A stretch of DNA of 64,000 nt, taken from positions 4,712,001-4,776,000 of the forward strand of contig OW051492.1 of assembly GCA_932521035.1 (NCBI GenBank), read 5' to 3'. Positions 23,201 to 33,761 of this stretch are shown here, piece after piece. Numbering within the stretch: the first letter of the stretch is position 1; every line of letters starts with the position of its first letter. This DNA comes from Oscheius dolichura (taxonomy: Eukaryota > Nematoda > Chromadorea > Rhabditida > Rhabditidae). The notes beneath the pieces were generated by a model. The model had not been told where the DNA came from and made no database searches. It saw only the letters and a program-made list of their open reading frames with translations. Made by a program: the position numbers and the translations under genes.

Positions 23201-24683
23201 GCTTGGCCGGTACAAGGTGCAGTTCGTGGAGGACAGTGTGGTGCGTGACATCCCCGCCCAGGGAATCGTTCCGCTGCGGGCTGTCGTAGCCGAGAAAGAG
23301 TGCTACTACGAGGACGACAGCGCCATCATTATCGCCTGCCCCAACGCGGCATCCTCGAAAGAATGGGCCGCGGCCGTCTTCACAATCAGAAAACTCGATG
23401 CCCAGGGAGAGGTCGCCGGCAACGATATCAAGTACCCCATTCTCCCCTTCCCCATGACCCCGTCCTCTTCCAGGTGTGGCTGGTCGAAGCTGTCCCTCGA
23501 TATGAATGACTGGAAGGACTACATCCACCAGAAATCTATCGAGGCTACCTCCGTTGCCACCGGTTCGTTTCCTTTTTTTGCTTGGGGAGTAGCCACGGTC
23601 ATTCCAGACAACATTGCCCACACTCGTACCCGACGCTCCCACGCGGAGATGGCGGCCGTCTCGTCGATGACCGCGGTACCCTCGAAATCTCCGAAGAAAG
23701 GCAAGAAGACAGTCAAAGGTACACTTTCCCTCAATCAGGAAGAATCTGTTCAGGACGATCGGGTTCCAAAGCGGGAGAGGAGGACGACGGCGAGACGGAG
23801 ACGACGGAGGAGGAACACGACAAGAACATCTTCGCGGGAATGGTCTTCCTCCTGACCTCGGCCCAGCGGGACGGCAACTCGAGTTTCAAGAAGAAGATGC
23901 TCGTCGACTGCATCGTCGAGCGACAGGGAACCGTCGTCGAGGATTTCAATGTGAGTTTCGAGGGGTGGAGAGAGCAGAGGACACCCTTTCAGGAGATGGA
24001 CCAGCACCCGGACTGCCGTCACTTCCTCATCTCCGACACCTACTACCGTACCCACAAGTACCTGGCTGCCCTGGCCAAGGGTGTCCCCTGCATCTCCCAC
24101 GAGTGGATCCATAAGTGCATCGAGACGGAGAGCGTCGTCGACAACGACGAGTATGTCCTCCCCGCGGGCAAGTCCAGCATCAACGACGACGAGTACCCGG
24201 CGTGAGTCTATTCTCCGTCCGCCCTTTGGATAGAGAATCCCTTTCAGGCCGCGACAGAACAGTCACATTCTGAGCGGGAAGAACATCCTCATCTACTCCG
24301 GGAACCAGCTGGCCAACCCGAAGGCCATCAACTACTACCAGATCTGGGAGCCCCTCGTCTCGTATATGGGAGGACGGCCGCTGAAGGGACTCAACGACCT
24401 CAGCCCCGATGGTAGGCCGTCTGTTTAGGAGTAAAAGGTGTCACCTGTTCAGAGAAACTGGACATCGTGCTGACGGACAACAGCGTGACCGATGCCATGC
24501 TCCGCCGCGCCTCGAAGGACAACGCCTGGGTCGTGACCTCCGAGTGGCTCATCAACGTGGGTTTACCAATCTATATATTAATTATGACCTTTTCAGGTGA
24601 TAATTATGGACCGTCTAGTCGAGCCGGAGGCGTTTCCCCGTTTCAAAGTCCAGCGGGCCGTCCAGATGGCCGACGAGGAGTAG
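20275..24683 (+). CDS. TP53BP1: 53BP1-like DNA damage protein (HSR-9 type)
   Basis: Nuclear chromatin reader of double-strand-break signalling, about 1200 residues in roughly 18 exons. The N-terminal half is a long unstructured Glu/Lys/Arg-rich tract (20500-22900) with AT-hook-like basic clusters. A tudor-like module follows (IQIGARVYAVFSKIYYPAVV, GLGRYKVQFVEDSVVRDI). The C terminus has tandem BRCT repeats: FAGMVFLLTSAQ, VVEDFN, CRHFLISDTYYRTHKYLAAL, GVPCISHEWIHKC, then GKNILIYSG, LDIVLTDNSV and AWVVTSEWLINV. The order and wording follow 53BP1 and not other BRCT proteins. The first exons are AT-rich, and from about 20.9 kb codons become GC-ending. The length is below vertebrate 53BP1 but near the worm HSR-9 protein. 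Confidence 0.88.
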
Positions 24684-25037
24684 CCGGCCCCCTTTCTGTA
24701 CATGTACCCACTTTCCTCTACATTTCCTGCTTTCCCCCGTGAAAATGTGACGATGATCTCTTTTTTATTACTGTATTCATGTTGAATGGGGACACTCGAC
24801 CGAAAGAGGCGCCGATTCCGATCCCGACCATGTTCTCGTTCGAACCTGGAGAGTGTATCCCAGCGGCGGCGCGGATCGACGGCCGTCTTCCTGAAATGCC
24901 CCTTTTCCATTTTTTTGTGTATATGTTGCAACTGACAATTCCTAATATTTGTGGCAGGACCCGTTTCCTATCCAGAATGGCGTCCGGAACACTTGCCGTC
25001 CCCATTGTTCCCTTTAATTTCTCGTCCGTTACAAGAG
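24684..25037. other. Convergent 3' region
   Basis: Space between the 53BP1 stop and the stop of the minus-strand AXH gene. No gene is supported; overlapping open frames on both strands show no motif. Confidence 0.5.
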
Positions 25038-25732
25038 TTATACAAATGTCCCCAATCTAAATTCGTTCTTTTCAAGTTTAAATAAAGTAGAAACAACCTT
25101 CAATGTTTTTGCCGACAGACCGAATGTTTTCAATGTTCCGCGGGGATTGCAGCTCGTCCATCCCTTGCCAAGTGCAAAAAACGGATACTCGTTCTGAACC
25201 TCGAGCAAAACCTGAACTTCTCCTTGAAGAAGATTTACTGAAGAAAGCACTTCTTTGTTTTTTGAAGGAACCATAAATGTTATTCGAGAACATTCGTAGA
25301 CCTGAACTATTTCTACCACGGCACATGTCTCCATATTTAGGTCAGTCGACAAAACAGAAGACATCAGGAAGTCGTCCGAACTCAGTTGGTCAACCGTCTT
25401 CTCTTTATCATTATCCACGGAAATTAGAGTTCCTCTCATAAAATGAGCAGGGAAATAGTTATCCTTTCCGACTCTTCCCATCTCAAAATAGAAGTCATCT
25501 TCCGCAGAAGTTTCTTCATCGACCTTCTAATGTTTCGTATGCTTTTCAGAGTATTTCTTACCACTTCACCTGCTTTCATTTGCTCTTCCTCTTCAGCAAG
25601 ATTTTGTTTTACATGGTCCGGTGATCCTGGGGCCCATACAACTGCTGGCGCATAACTCCCCGGTGGAATCAAAAATCGATTGGACGGATCCATAAAACCA
25701 TCGTGTTTTGTACTAGAAGCAATGCTAGTCAT
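25038..25732 (-). CDS. AXH-domain protein (ataxin-1/HBP1 type)
   Basis: About 215 residues. An N-terminal region (PSNRFLIPPGSYAPAVVWAP) and an acidic linker lead to an AXH domain from about residue 78: YFPAHFMRGTLISVDNDKEK, TVDQLSSDDFLMSS, and the hallmark EYPFFALGKGWTSCNPRGT followed by FGLSAKTLKV. The same pieces occur in ataxin-1 (FMKGS..., EDLKTEDF, EYPFFVFGQGWSSC). AXH domains bind RNA and transcription repressors. A 38-nt intron joins EVV to DEETSAEDD. It is last in a minus-strand run after cyclin B and NAA38. Confidence 0.85.
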
Positions 25733-25979
25733 ATTTACTCCAGTGACAGGTAGTGTACCAGAAACATGCGGAATACTAAAGAACCTTCTTGTGACAGCCT
25801 ATTTATTTACCCAGTTTGATGCTGTAAGGTTGTCGCTTGCAGGAATAGATGGCTAACATCGATATCAGGAAATAGCGATTTCTGTGCAGTGTCAAATTAT
25901 AAAAAGGATTGGTGACCTACAAAAAGAGCAGCGGCGTCTAACGGAGTGGTTGGAAGCATTGATTGTTAGATTACCCTGA
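25722..25979 (+). CDS. Putative small two-exon protein, unrecognised
   Basis: A plus-strand frame from the ATG at 25722 runs through TCGILKNLLVTAYLFTQFDA, splices across a 45-nt intron (25824-25868, GTAAGG...ATCAG) in phase, and continues EIAISVQCQIIKRIGDLQ to a TGA at 25977. The 70-residue product would be mostly helical. Its first 11 bases overlap the start of the AXH gene on the other strand. The clean splice sites are the only support. Confidence 0.4.
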
Positions 25980-26066
25980 TAAGACTTTGATAGATCGAAA
26001 AGACAAGGTTGTGTAAATATACTGTATTCGATTTGAAGGAATTATTACTAGTAGAAAATTGGTGCA

Positions 26067-26442
26067 CTATGCTTCTTCAGAGTTCTCAGGAGATTCTGCA
26101 GCCGGTTGTTCTTCAGAAGACGGTGGAGGTGACGGAAGTAAAAAAATCTTCTTAATATTTTTCCTTGCGACCATGGCAAGTCCTATTTGCCGTGGTTTTT
26201 CTGATCGATCCCACTGTTCTTCCGCTCTAAAACTTTCTTAGTGTACAACGAAAAAAAGGCAAACAAAGTCAACTATCGAGCAAGCTATCAAACAAAATTG
26301 TTTACCTGGAGAGCACGATATTTGGATCTCTATCCGTGCAAGCTAACATTCCAGTAATTATTCTCCCGTCAGCTATTTCTACTTCTAGCCACTTGCCCAA
26401 AAACCACTGAATTCCTTCCTTTTCACTAACCGTCTCTTCCAT
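26067..26442 (-). CDS. NAA38: NatC auxiliary subunit, LSM-fold (NAA38/LSMD1)
   Basis: About 100 residues with an Sm-like fold; NAA38 is the small auxiliary subunit of the N-terminal acetyltransferase NatC. The Sm1 motif reads WLEVEIADGRIITGMLACTD followed by RDPNIVLSS, and Sm2 reads PRQIGLAMVARKNIKKIFLL. The CTDRD-N-I/V-L and LGLAMVPG-like pieces are those of NAA38 and not of spliceosomal LSm proteins. One intron; the frame is kept only with the acceptor AAGAAAG. An acidic tail (PPPSSEEQPAAESPENSEEA) is extra. It lies between cyclin B and the AXH gene on the same strand. Confidence 0.85.
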
Positions 26443-26655
26443 TTCTATGAAAATTCGTGGCGATCTCTAACAAATTCCGATACTGAGGAGATAATAAACT
26501 TCCAATATAAAAATCATCTAGATGTTTACTTTCACAAACTGACTCCTTTGGAGCTGCCTTTTATAAAGTTGAAAAACGTTAGTGTATATTACAGAGACAC
26601 CAAGTATAATTACAATAATTACGAGATATCCTTGATGGGGGAAGAAAAGTGCAAC

Positions 26656-28043
26656 TTAAAATCGCTTGAGAGCTTCGAGATCATCTTCGGAAAGATTGGC
26701 AACATTGGAGTTTTTACTACTATTGTACTTGTTTCTGATGGCAGTTAGTTTTTCTTGAGCATGGACCCGTAGAATAGCTTTGGCAAAGATTGGGACTGCC
26801 TCGGCGAAGCAGCTTTCAGACCAGCCGATCAACTTCCTAAAATGAGACTGTGTAGAGACGGAAACGATTATTACAAAATCAGGCAAAAAAGAGAAAAAAG
26901 ACTCACGCAAGACGGTTTATGGGAAGTTCCTTGTTGCTTAAAGAGCATGACATGTACAAGGCCAGAAGGGCTACTTGGGATGGTAGCAGATGCGTAACGG
27001 TATGATCCAGTAGCGCTACCTAAAAATATTTGTATTTGCTTAAAAATATAAGACTGACTTCGCCAAAGTATTTGGCCAAATTATGCTGGCGGTGTGTAGA
27101 GTCAGCTTCTTTAGTCAACCACCGTAAAAAAGTGATGGAATGCGGCCGAGATAAAGCGTATCTGAAAATACTCAACCTTAAAGAGGATACAGCAAACACT
27201 TCAGCGGCACTATCATTGACCGCGAATACAGAGGAATGAAATAAGTGCCTACCTGGTGGCAACAAGGACTTTGATTTCCATCTTGATAATCTGCTGCTTG
27301 GTGAAAGCATTGTCGGCGATATATTCGAAGTCCTTTATATCGGGTACGTACATTTCCTCAAATTTACAGGCGACCAACATACAGGCCATTCCGACAAGCT
27401 GCAAATCGGCCTTCTCCACTTTTACATGGGCAAGGACTGTATCGACGAGGTAAACTGAGAGATGGAGAGTCTCAGCAAAAAGATGAAAGCGCCCATGTAC
27501 CTGGAAATTTATTTGTAAATAAAGGAATAAAAAAATGTTACCTGGACGAGCCAATCGACAAGAATGGATCGCATCTTCGCTGTGATCGTGGCTTTATTTA
27601 CAGCGCTGTCGGGGACCACAAATTCCTTCTCTTTGGATAACAGGTACTGGTAGATATCGTCCATGTAGTCGGCAGTCTGGTACTCTCGCTCTAGCCCGGC
27701 TAATTCAGGGTGCCTGACTGGCGATTTCTTGATCACGGGCTTCGGCTTAAGAGGCAACCCTTTGGGAATCTCTTTTCTGCCAACATCTACTTCTCTTCGT
27801 ACAACTTCTACTGGCTAAACATATATTATTTAAATTATGAAGTGTCTTAATACTTTTGTGTATCTAACAGTCCGTTGATTGCGTTGATCAGCGAATGGTC
27901 TTCGTGTGACGACACCATCTTCCGCTTTAGCCGTAATTCTGGCAGTAGTCGCGTCATTTTCATTATTCCCAGTAGAAGAGCGGGTTATTCTCTATAAAGA
28001 TGAACGGTTACAGCATAAGAAAAAGTCTAACCCTATTTTCCAT
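26656..28043 (-). CDS. B-type cyclin
   Basis: Mitotic cyclin of about 360 residues that activates CDK1. The N-terminal region has a destruction-box-like RRPFADQRN, with Phe in place of the usual Leu. The cyclin box starts YQTADYMDDIYQYLLSKE, then MRSILVDWLVQVHGRFHLF, YLVDTVLAHVKVEKADLQLV, ACMLVACKFEEMYVPDIKDF, ALSRPHSITFLRWLTKEAD and HNLAKYFGEV. The MRxILVDWLVQVH and KFEEMYVPDI signatures are those of B cyclins. The start is fixed by a 40-nt intron that joins MENR to RITRSS. It is first of three minus-strand genes (cyclin B, NAA38, AXH). Confidence 0.94.
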
Positions 28044-30079
28044 CGAATTGTTAGTCGAGTCGAGAGGTTTCACCTGAAAAGATTCAAATAAAAATAAGAA
28101 ATATGCAAAATTGAAAAAAAAAACCTTTGTTAGAAAACATTTGGAAAATAAAAAAACCAGAAATTTACTTGTTTTATAGGAGCGCTGCACAATAAGTAAT
28201 GAGCAAAATCTCGATTCAAAGCGTCCCCCTATGAACGCAATGCGTATGGCGACGCGTGCGTTCCTACAGTAGTACCCCAGCGGCTGGTAGCTTCGTCTGC
28301 AGAGAGGCTGCTGGCTAGGAAATACACATAAAAAAAAGAAAAACCTCAAAACATGAAGCAAGCGTCAGAGAATAGGCAATTTAGGAGAGCGGAATGAAAT
28401 CGGGGAAAAATCAGAGCAAGAAGCAAAACTGCCTGGCTTGAGATTAGGCGCCAAAAAATGGATTGAATCATGCCATATTTGGAATAGAGCACTCGTTGAG
28501 ATAAGATCCGCCCATTTTGTAGAGCCGTTGACAACGAATAACGACGAAACGTGTGTACTTTTGACAGAACTGAACAACAGTACTACTACTACATATTTTC
28601 TTGTGATAACTTTGGGCAGCAGTAGAAATTGGACGAAGTGATTAAAAATACGCTGATTGAAAAAAAACTCAATCCTAGAGTGATAAAAATTGGATAGCTC
28701 TTTCAATCGACAACTCATTTCAGGCGAACAACCTCCTTTTTTCCAGTACACCCCATATTTTGAATGGCATGCGATAAGTGCCTCTTCCATACCCGATCTC
28801 TCATAAAAGTGGTTATTTTTGGATTGAAAAACGTTCAGAAGAGCTGAGTAGATGAGAAAGCAGATGAGACACAGATTGGTCAACCCAGCTGACGAAGGCG
28901 ATTAGCAAGAATCCAATGATATCTTCTGATTCAGATATGGTTGAGTACCTTGCTTTTCTGTCTGGGCATAAGGCAAGAACTGATGCAATAACTTCCAATG
29001 GGATTGCCTGTTCCCTTTTTCGGTCCGATAATCTTCCCCAATTGCCTAGTAAAACAAGATGCCCAACGAAGATCAGACAAGATACAGTCAGGCCGTTGAT
29101 TAGCTGCCATTACCCGTGCCACTCGTCGTCGAAGTTAGTGGGAAGATGGAACTGCGACGGGATTCCGCCAGAAAAACACGGTGGTTAACCTTCGACGGGG
29201 AGGAATCCGATCGAGGAGATAGCATGGCGAAAGGGTCAATTTTCATGAAGTTTGAGGTCTTGTATGAAGGTCATTCCGGGGACAATAACACCGTTTTGGG
29301 GGAGAGCTAAGGGATCACCTAGAGAAGCACAGATCATGCCAATCTGCCCCACGTGCCGCAACCGGAAGCCCCCGGGATGCTATCTGCCATGGGGCACGGT
29401 CCACAGCTGGCAGAAGAACAGCAGGTTAGTAAGGGGAAAACGGGTTGGATCAAGGCTACAGTGGTTGGATAGGCCCGAATAGTGCGCGAAGGGGGGAGGT
29501 ACCAGACGCCGCCTCGCCAAGTCAGGGAGCGGAGGGGCCGCCGGTAGTCATGCATGCAGCACTCGCCCCGACCAGTCCTGTCTCCAAGGAGGAACTACAA
29601 GCTGTGCAGGACCTCAGGTACGGATTCTCCCCTCTAGTTATTCCTACCGTACCCGAATCCTTTCTTCTTCTCGGGAACCAGTAGTCCCCGTGCAGTACTC
29701 CTCGGGTCGGATCCGGTCCTCCTCCTGTTCTCTCCGGATCCTGGCCTCTCCTCTTCCGCCCTGCCCTCTTCCCTTGTCCTCTCCTCCAGGAATAACATGT
29801 TTTCTTAATAACATCCTTCCCCTTTAGCCCGTTTCGGTCGAATTTTGTTTGTCGGAGGAGGCAAAGGTTACCGTGTCTCTCTCCCCCTTTCGATCGATAT
29901 GCGCCTGGAGATTTTCGATTTTCGTCCAAGGTCCCGACACTTGCGGAGATCCCCAAAGATTCCGTCTCCACGTCGTCCTTCCTGAGGAACAAACTGGCCG
30001 GGAAAATAGGCCACGTGGGGTCTCAGCTGGTATTCTGTTTTTCTGGGAATTGACTCAATCTCAAAAATAAGAGAAATCC
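28044..30079. other. Gene-poor 2-kb stretch
   Basis: No gene is supported. The first half is AT-rich and holds an open frame at 28365-28883 (minus) without recognisable features. The second half is GC-rich with several short open frames (29116-29310, 29252-29482, 29522-29992). It lies upstream of both cyclin B and the SEC14 gene. Confidence 0.45.
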
Positions 30080-31593
30080 ATGTCTATTTTGGGGGATGAG
30101 TCGGATCGGATGACGGACGAGACGTTTTCAGAACAATATTGCCCGAACTGGAATGCCTCTCTGACAACTACATCATCCGGTGGCTGCGGGCCAAGGAGTT
30201 CCGCTTCGACGAGACGGCCGAGGCCCTGAAGAAGCACGTCATATTCAGGAAGGCCTGGGAACTGGACACCATCGCCGACTGGCAAGGTCCCGAGGTTCGT
30301 CGAAAATATCTCGGCGATTCCCGAAAAAGACTGTTTTGGAGCGGGAGATTGCGATCGGACACACATGTAAAATCACGTGTGAAGGGGAGATGCGACGAGA
30401 GATTTCAGATGTATGGGGTCATGACCCGGGGCCCGTGTTTGTCACATCGCGGCGCGCTGTAAAGCACTTTCTTTTCCTGTATTGGGACACGATTTCTCCG
30501 GGGAGACGACCAATGAAAATAGGGGAAGAGAGACTCTTTCAGTGTCTCGAGAAGTACTGTGGCTATGGCATCCTCCCCGACAAGGACGGCTGCCCGATCC
30601 TGATGTCCCTCCTGGGCAACACCGACATCGACGGCCTCCTCAAGTCCGTGGCCTCCCTCGACTACATCAAGTTCTCCCTGGCCGCCATCGAGAAGGGCCT
30701 CCAGCTGTGCGAGGCTCGGGCCCGGCGAACCGGTCGGCCCTTCGAGCAGATGATGCTGATCTTCGACCTCGACCACATCAGCTCGGCGCACTTCAGCTCC
30801 AAGCAGTTCGCCTCCTCCTTCACCACCCTCGTCAAACTCTTCCAGGAACACTACCCCATGGTCCTCCGGAAGATCCTCATCATCAGGTGAGGCCATCCTC
30901 CCCGCCCTCCCCTAACCTCCTCTCCAGGGCACCCGAGATGGCTCGCCTGGCCTACTCCTCCATCACGGCCATCCTCGCCCCCTCGATCACCCGCCTCATC
31001 GAGATGCCCTCCGAGGCCGACTGGAAGTGGGCCCTCGCCCAGTATGTGGACCTCGACGCCTGGCCGATGCACTGGGGCGGCCGTAAGCTGGAGAACGGCG
31101 ACCCCAAGTGCCCCTCGGCCATCCGCTACGGCATCGGCCCGATCCCCGACAACTTCTTCGTCGACCCCCGAACAGCGATGACGGACTACGACCAGCTGAC
31201 GACGGTCTACGCCGGCGACAAGCACCTCATCTCCGTGGAAATCAAGGAGCCCTCCAAAATCAGGCACCCGTTGTCCCTCCCTTTTAATAGCCCCTCCTTC
31301 AGCTGGCAGTACATGACCGACGAGGACGACATCGGCTTCCAGATCTACTTCGACTCGTCTGCTCGCGCCGAGAACCTCTCCGAGATGGAGACCGTCTACC
31401 CTTACATCCGCCTCGAGTGCACGAATGTTCCGATCAGTGACCATTTCGTGGCCCAGAAACCCGGAAATTGTCAGTTTTTCTTCTATTTTTCTTATTTTAT
31501 TGGATACTTTCAGATGTTTTGGAGTTCGACAACTACTATTCGTGGTTTGCCGCCAAACAGCTCCGGTACAATATTGAGATCGAGGAGATCTGA
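30080..31593 (+). CDS. SEC14 (CRAL-TRIO) + GOLD lipid-transfer protein
   Basis: About 390 residues, similar to SEC14L2-type proteins and the worm CTG proteins; these bind phosphoinositides, tocopherol or squalene-like lipids in the cytosol. The CRAL-TRIO N part reads DNYIIRWLRAKEFRFDETAE and LKKHVIFRKAWELDTI. The lipid-binding lobe reads KYCGYGILPDKDGCPI, then MMLIFDLDHISSAHF, LFQEHYPMVLRKILII. The GOLD domain follows (ISVEIKEPSKI, WQYMTDEDDIGFQIYF, YVLEFDNYYSWFAAKQLRY). The start at 30080 needs a 32-nt intron (30100-30131). One intron of about 249 nt (30295-30543) is unusually long here. AATAAA lies at 31671. Confidence 0.88.
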
Positions 31594-31679
31594 AACCGCC
31601 GCCCCTTGCCCGCTCGCTGTACATTCGCGCGACATACACTAACGCCAACGAGTATTTTTGATATATATTTAATAAAGAT

Positions 31680-32008
31680 TTAACAGAGATGAAGAGTCTG
31701 ACAGATCTCCTTAGCCGACTTGTGCTCCTTCAGGGCCTCGATGATGGTATCGAGACTCTGGGCGACGATCTTCTCACAGGCGTCGACCAGAAACGAGGGC
31801 ACGTCGTTGGTACAGAAGTCATGGACGGCCTGAACAAAATCGATATCTTGACTCTTTGGTCTAGGGAACTGACCTTTTCGATGTCGTCCCCGTGTTCGAG
31901 GGCCTTGTCGATGGTGTTGACAATGTTGAGGCAGATGTCACAGAGGGAGTTCGGGCCGGCAGCAAAGATGAGGCCGAAAAGAGCTAGAAAGACGAGGAAG
32001 AAACGCAT
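31680..32008 (-). CDS. Secreted saposin-like protein (caenopore type)
   Basis: About 95 residues. A signal peptide (MRFFLVFLALFGLIFAAG) precedes one saposin B domain with the six expected cysteines: LCDICLNIV, then FC, DACEKIV, EIC and a final LC. One intron of about 44 nt joins DDIEK to AVHDFC in phase. Single-domain saposins of this size in nematodes (caenopores) are antimicrobial pore-formers of the gut. Activity is inferred from the family only. It meets the SEC14 gene tail to tail. Confidence 0.87.
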
Positions 32009-32272
32009 TGCTGTGTTGAAATAGAGACGACTGATGGGAGTCCGCTTGAGCACAATAGCTCTTTTACACAAAAACAAACGATGACCTAGCAGGATGAAAG
32101 CGATAGCGGTCGGTGCTGTGTAACTATTTATGGGTCAACACTCCCGCTTTTGCTCTAATCTTATACTTGACGTCAAGAAACAAATAGAAGAATGAATCAG
32201 ATAATGTGTACTTTATTATTGCCAACAAAAACAATTTTAACAATATCTATTCTAAAATCTATACAATGATGT

Positions 32273-33400
32273 TTAGGGGAACTGTTTGTCGCTACGGAGA
32301 TCGAACTCATAGTATTTCTTAATGACAGGGTGTGTGGGGCCGAATATTTTACGGTCTGTGAGGGAAACAACAGATCCAGATGGAATTCCAAAAAATACCT
32401 CAAATAACAACAGTGAATTGATAAATAACACCATACCTGATTTGGTCGTTTTTCTTCAGCGGAAAGCTCTTCTCCAACGTCATAACCCATTAAATGTGCT
32501 AATTTTACCCTTGAGTTTTGAACCTTTTCAGCATTGGATAAATAACCACGATTCATAGGATCTTCATAATATCTAAATAATACATTGAAAAACAAATACA
32601 AGAACAAACTCTAAAAGAGAGGATGGAGGCAATTTTCTCGCTGGAACTGGTAATCCTTTTTTGAACCATTTTATGGGATCTACAGCAGCCTGATAAAAAA
32701 ATAAGAAAAGAATACAAAAAATATCTACCTCAAGAGATTGTTCATCATAATATGCTGTACGAACTCGTCCTCCAGCCTTTTCAATAGCAGCAATGGCGAT
32801 CTGAGAAGCATATTGCACTTCAATATTAATTTTGTGAACAAAAGCATCAGATCCCTAAACAACGAATATTTATAAAGAAAAGATAAGCTCACTTCTGATG
32901 TCAAATCGAAGCCACACTGTCGCAAATTAGGTTGTATTTTAAATTTTCTTGTTCTACACAACGCAGTAATATCAATGGGTTGTTCCGGATCGATCCATCC
33001 TAAATCAATGAGACGGGATAGTTCGATTAATGATATAGGCTGGTACTCTCGGCGGATACTGAAATAGACGAATAAATCAGAACTTGAAACAAATAAACTT
33101 TATATCTGCATTGAAATGTTTTTCCCCTGGAAACATTCGCTGCCATGGACGATAAAAATCACCCCAGATCCAGCCAAGCGGAGGTTTTGCTGCATGTTGC
33201 AAAGCACCTATAGTATGTCCAGCCTAAAGAATATAAGAATATGTAATGACAAATAAACATACTTGATTATTAGCCTTACGCAGTTGTCTTCCCGCTGTTC
33301 TGGCACCAATATTGTCTCGAAGATCTTGAATTTGAACCCGAGAAGACTTTTCTACTAATTTGAGAGCTCTTTCTGTGGCTGAACGAGCTTTTTGTGCCAT
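32273..33400 (-). CDS. MRPL15: Mitochondrial ribosomal protein L15 (uL15m)
   Basis: About 300 residues. The N-terminal part is diverged, then the family core follows: SIRREYQPISLIELSRLIDL, GWIDPEQPIDITAL, KIQPNLRQCGFDLTSEG, AFVHKINIEVQYASQIAIAA, IEKAGGRVRTAYYDEQSLE, PVPARKLPPSSLLEYYEDP, NRGYLSNAEKVQNSR and the end TDRKIFGPTHPVIKKYYEF. These match human MRPL15 block by block, including RRQYKPLSL and IAAIEKNGG. The N terminus lacks the long Gly/Arg-rich loop of bacterial L15. About six short introns. AT-rich like the other core genes. Confidence 0.92.
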
Positions 33401-33761
33401 CTAAAATAGAATTTATAGAAGCAAAAACTACACAGGCAAGAGACGAGACTTTTTTCAGTTTGTATTTGTTCCAAAATGAGTGATGAAGAAGTGTTGTAAA
33501 AATATGCTTGCAAAAAAAACAAATTACATGCTCATCGGAAAGAAAAGTGAATAAAATATTTCACCTGTTATTGCAGTACGGATGTAAGCGACTCGAGAGG
33601 AATTTCAACGAATAAGCATGTGCCAGAATGAAGCGAATAAAAAGAGTGAAATACACGTATTTATTAGATCAACCTGTGGATATTATGGTTGAATATTCTC
33701 TGGGAAAAATAACGGGATATACATGTGTACATGGAATGACTAGAAGTATCTCTGGCTGAAA
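33401..33761. other. Intergenic region
   Basis: AT-rich spacer between MRPL15 and the glycoprotein gene, both on the minus strand. I see no gene or repeat in it. Confidence 0.5.

Noticed and set aside
30544-31642. Plus-strand Pro/Arg-rich frame over the SEC14 exons
   Set aside because: It is a shadow frame of the clearly conserved SEC14-GOLD coding frame.
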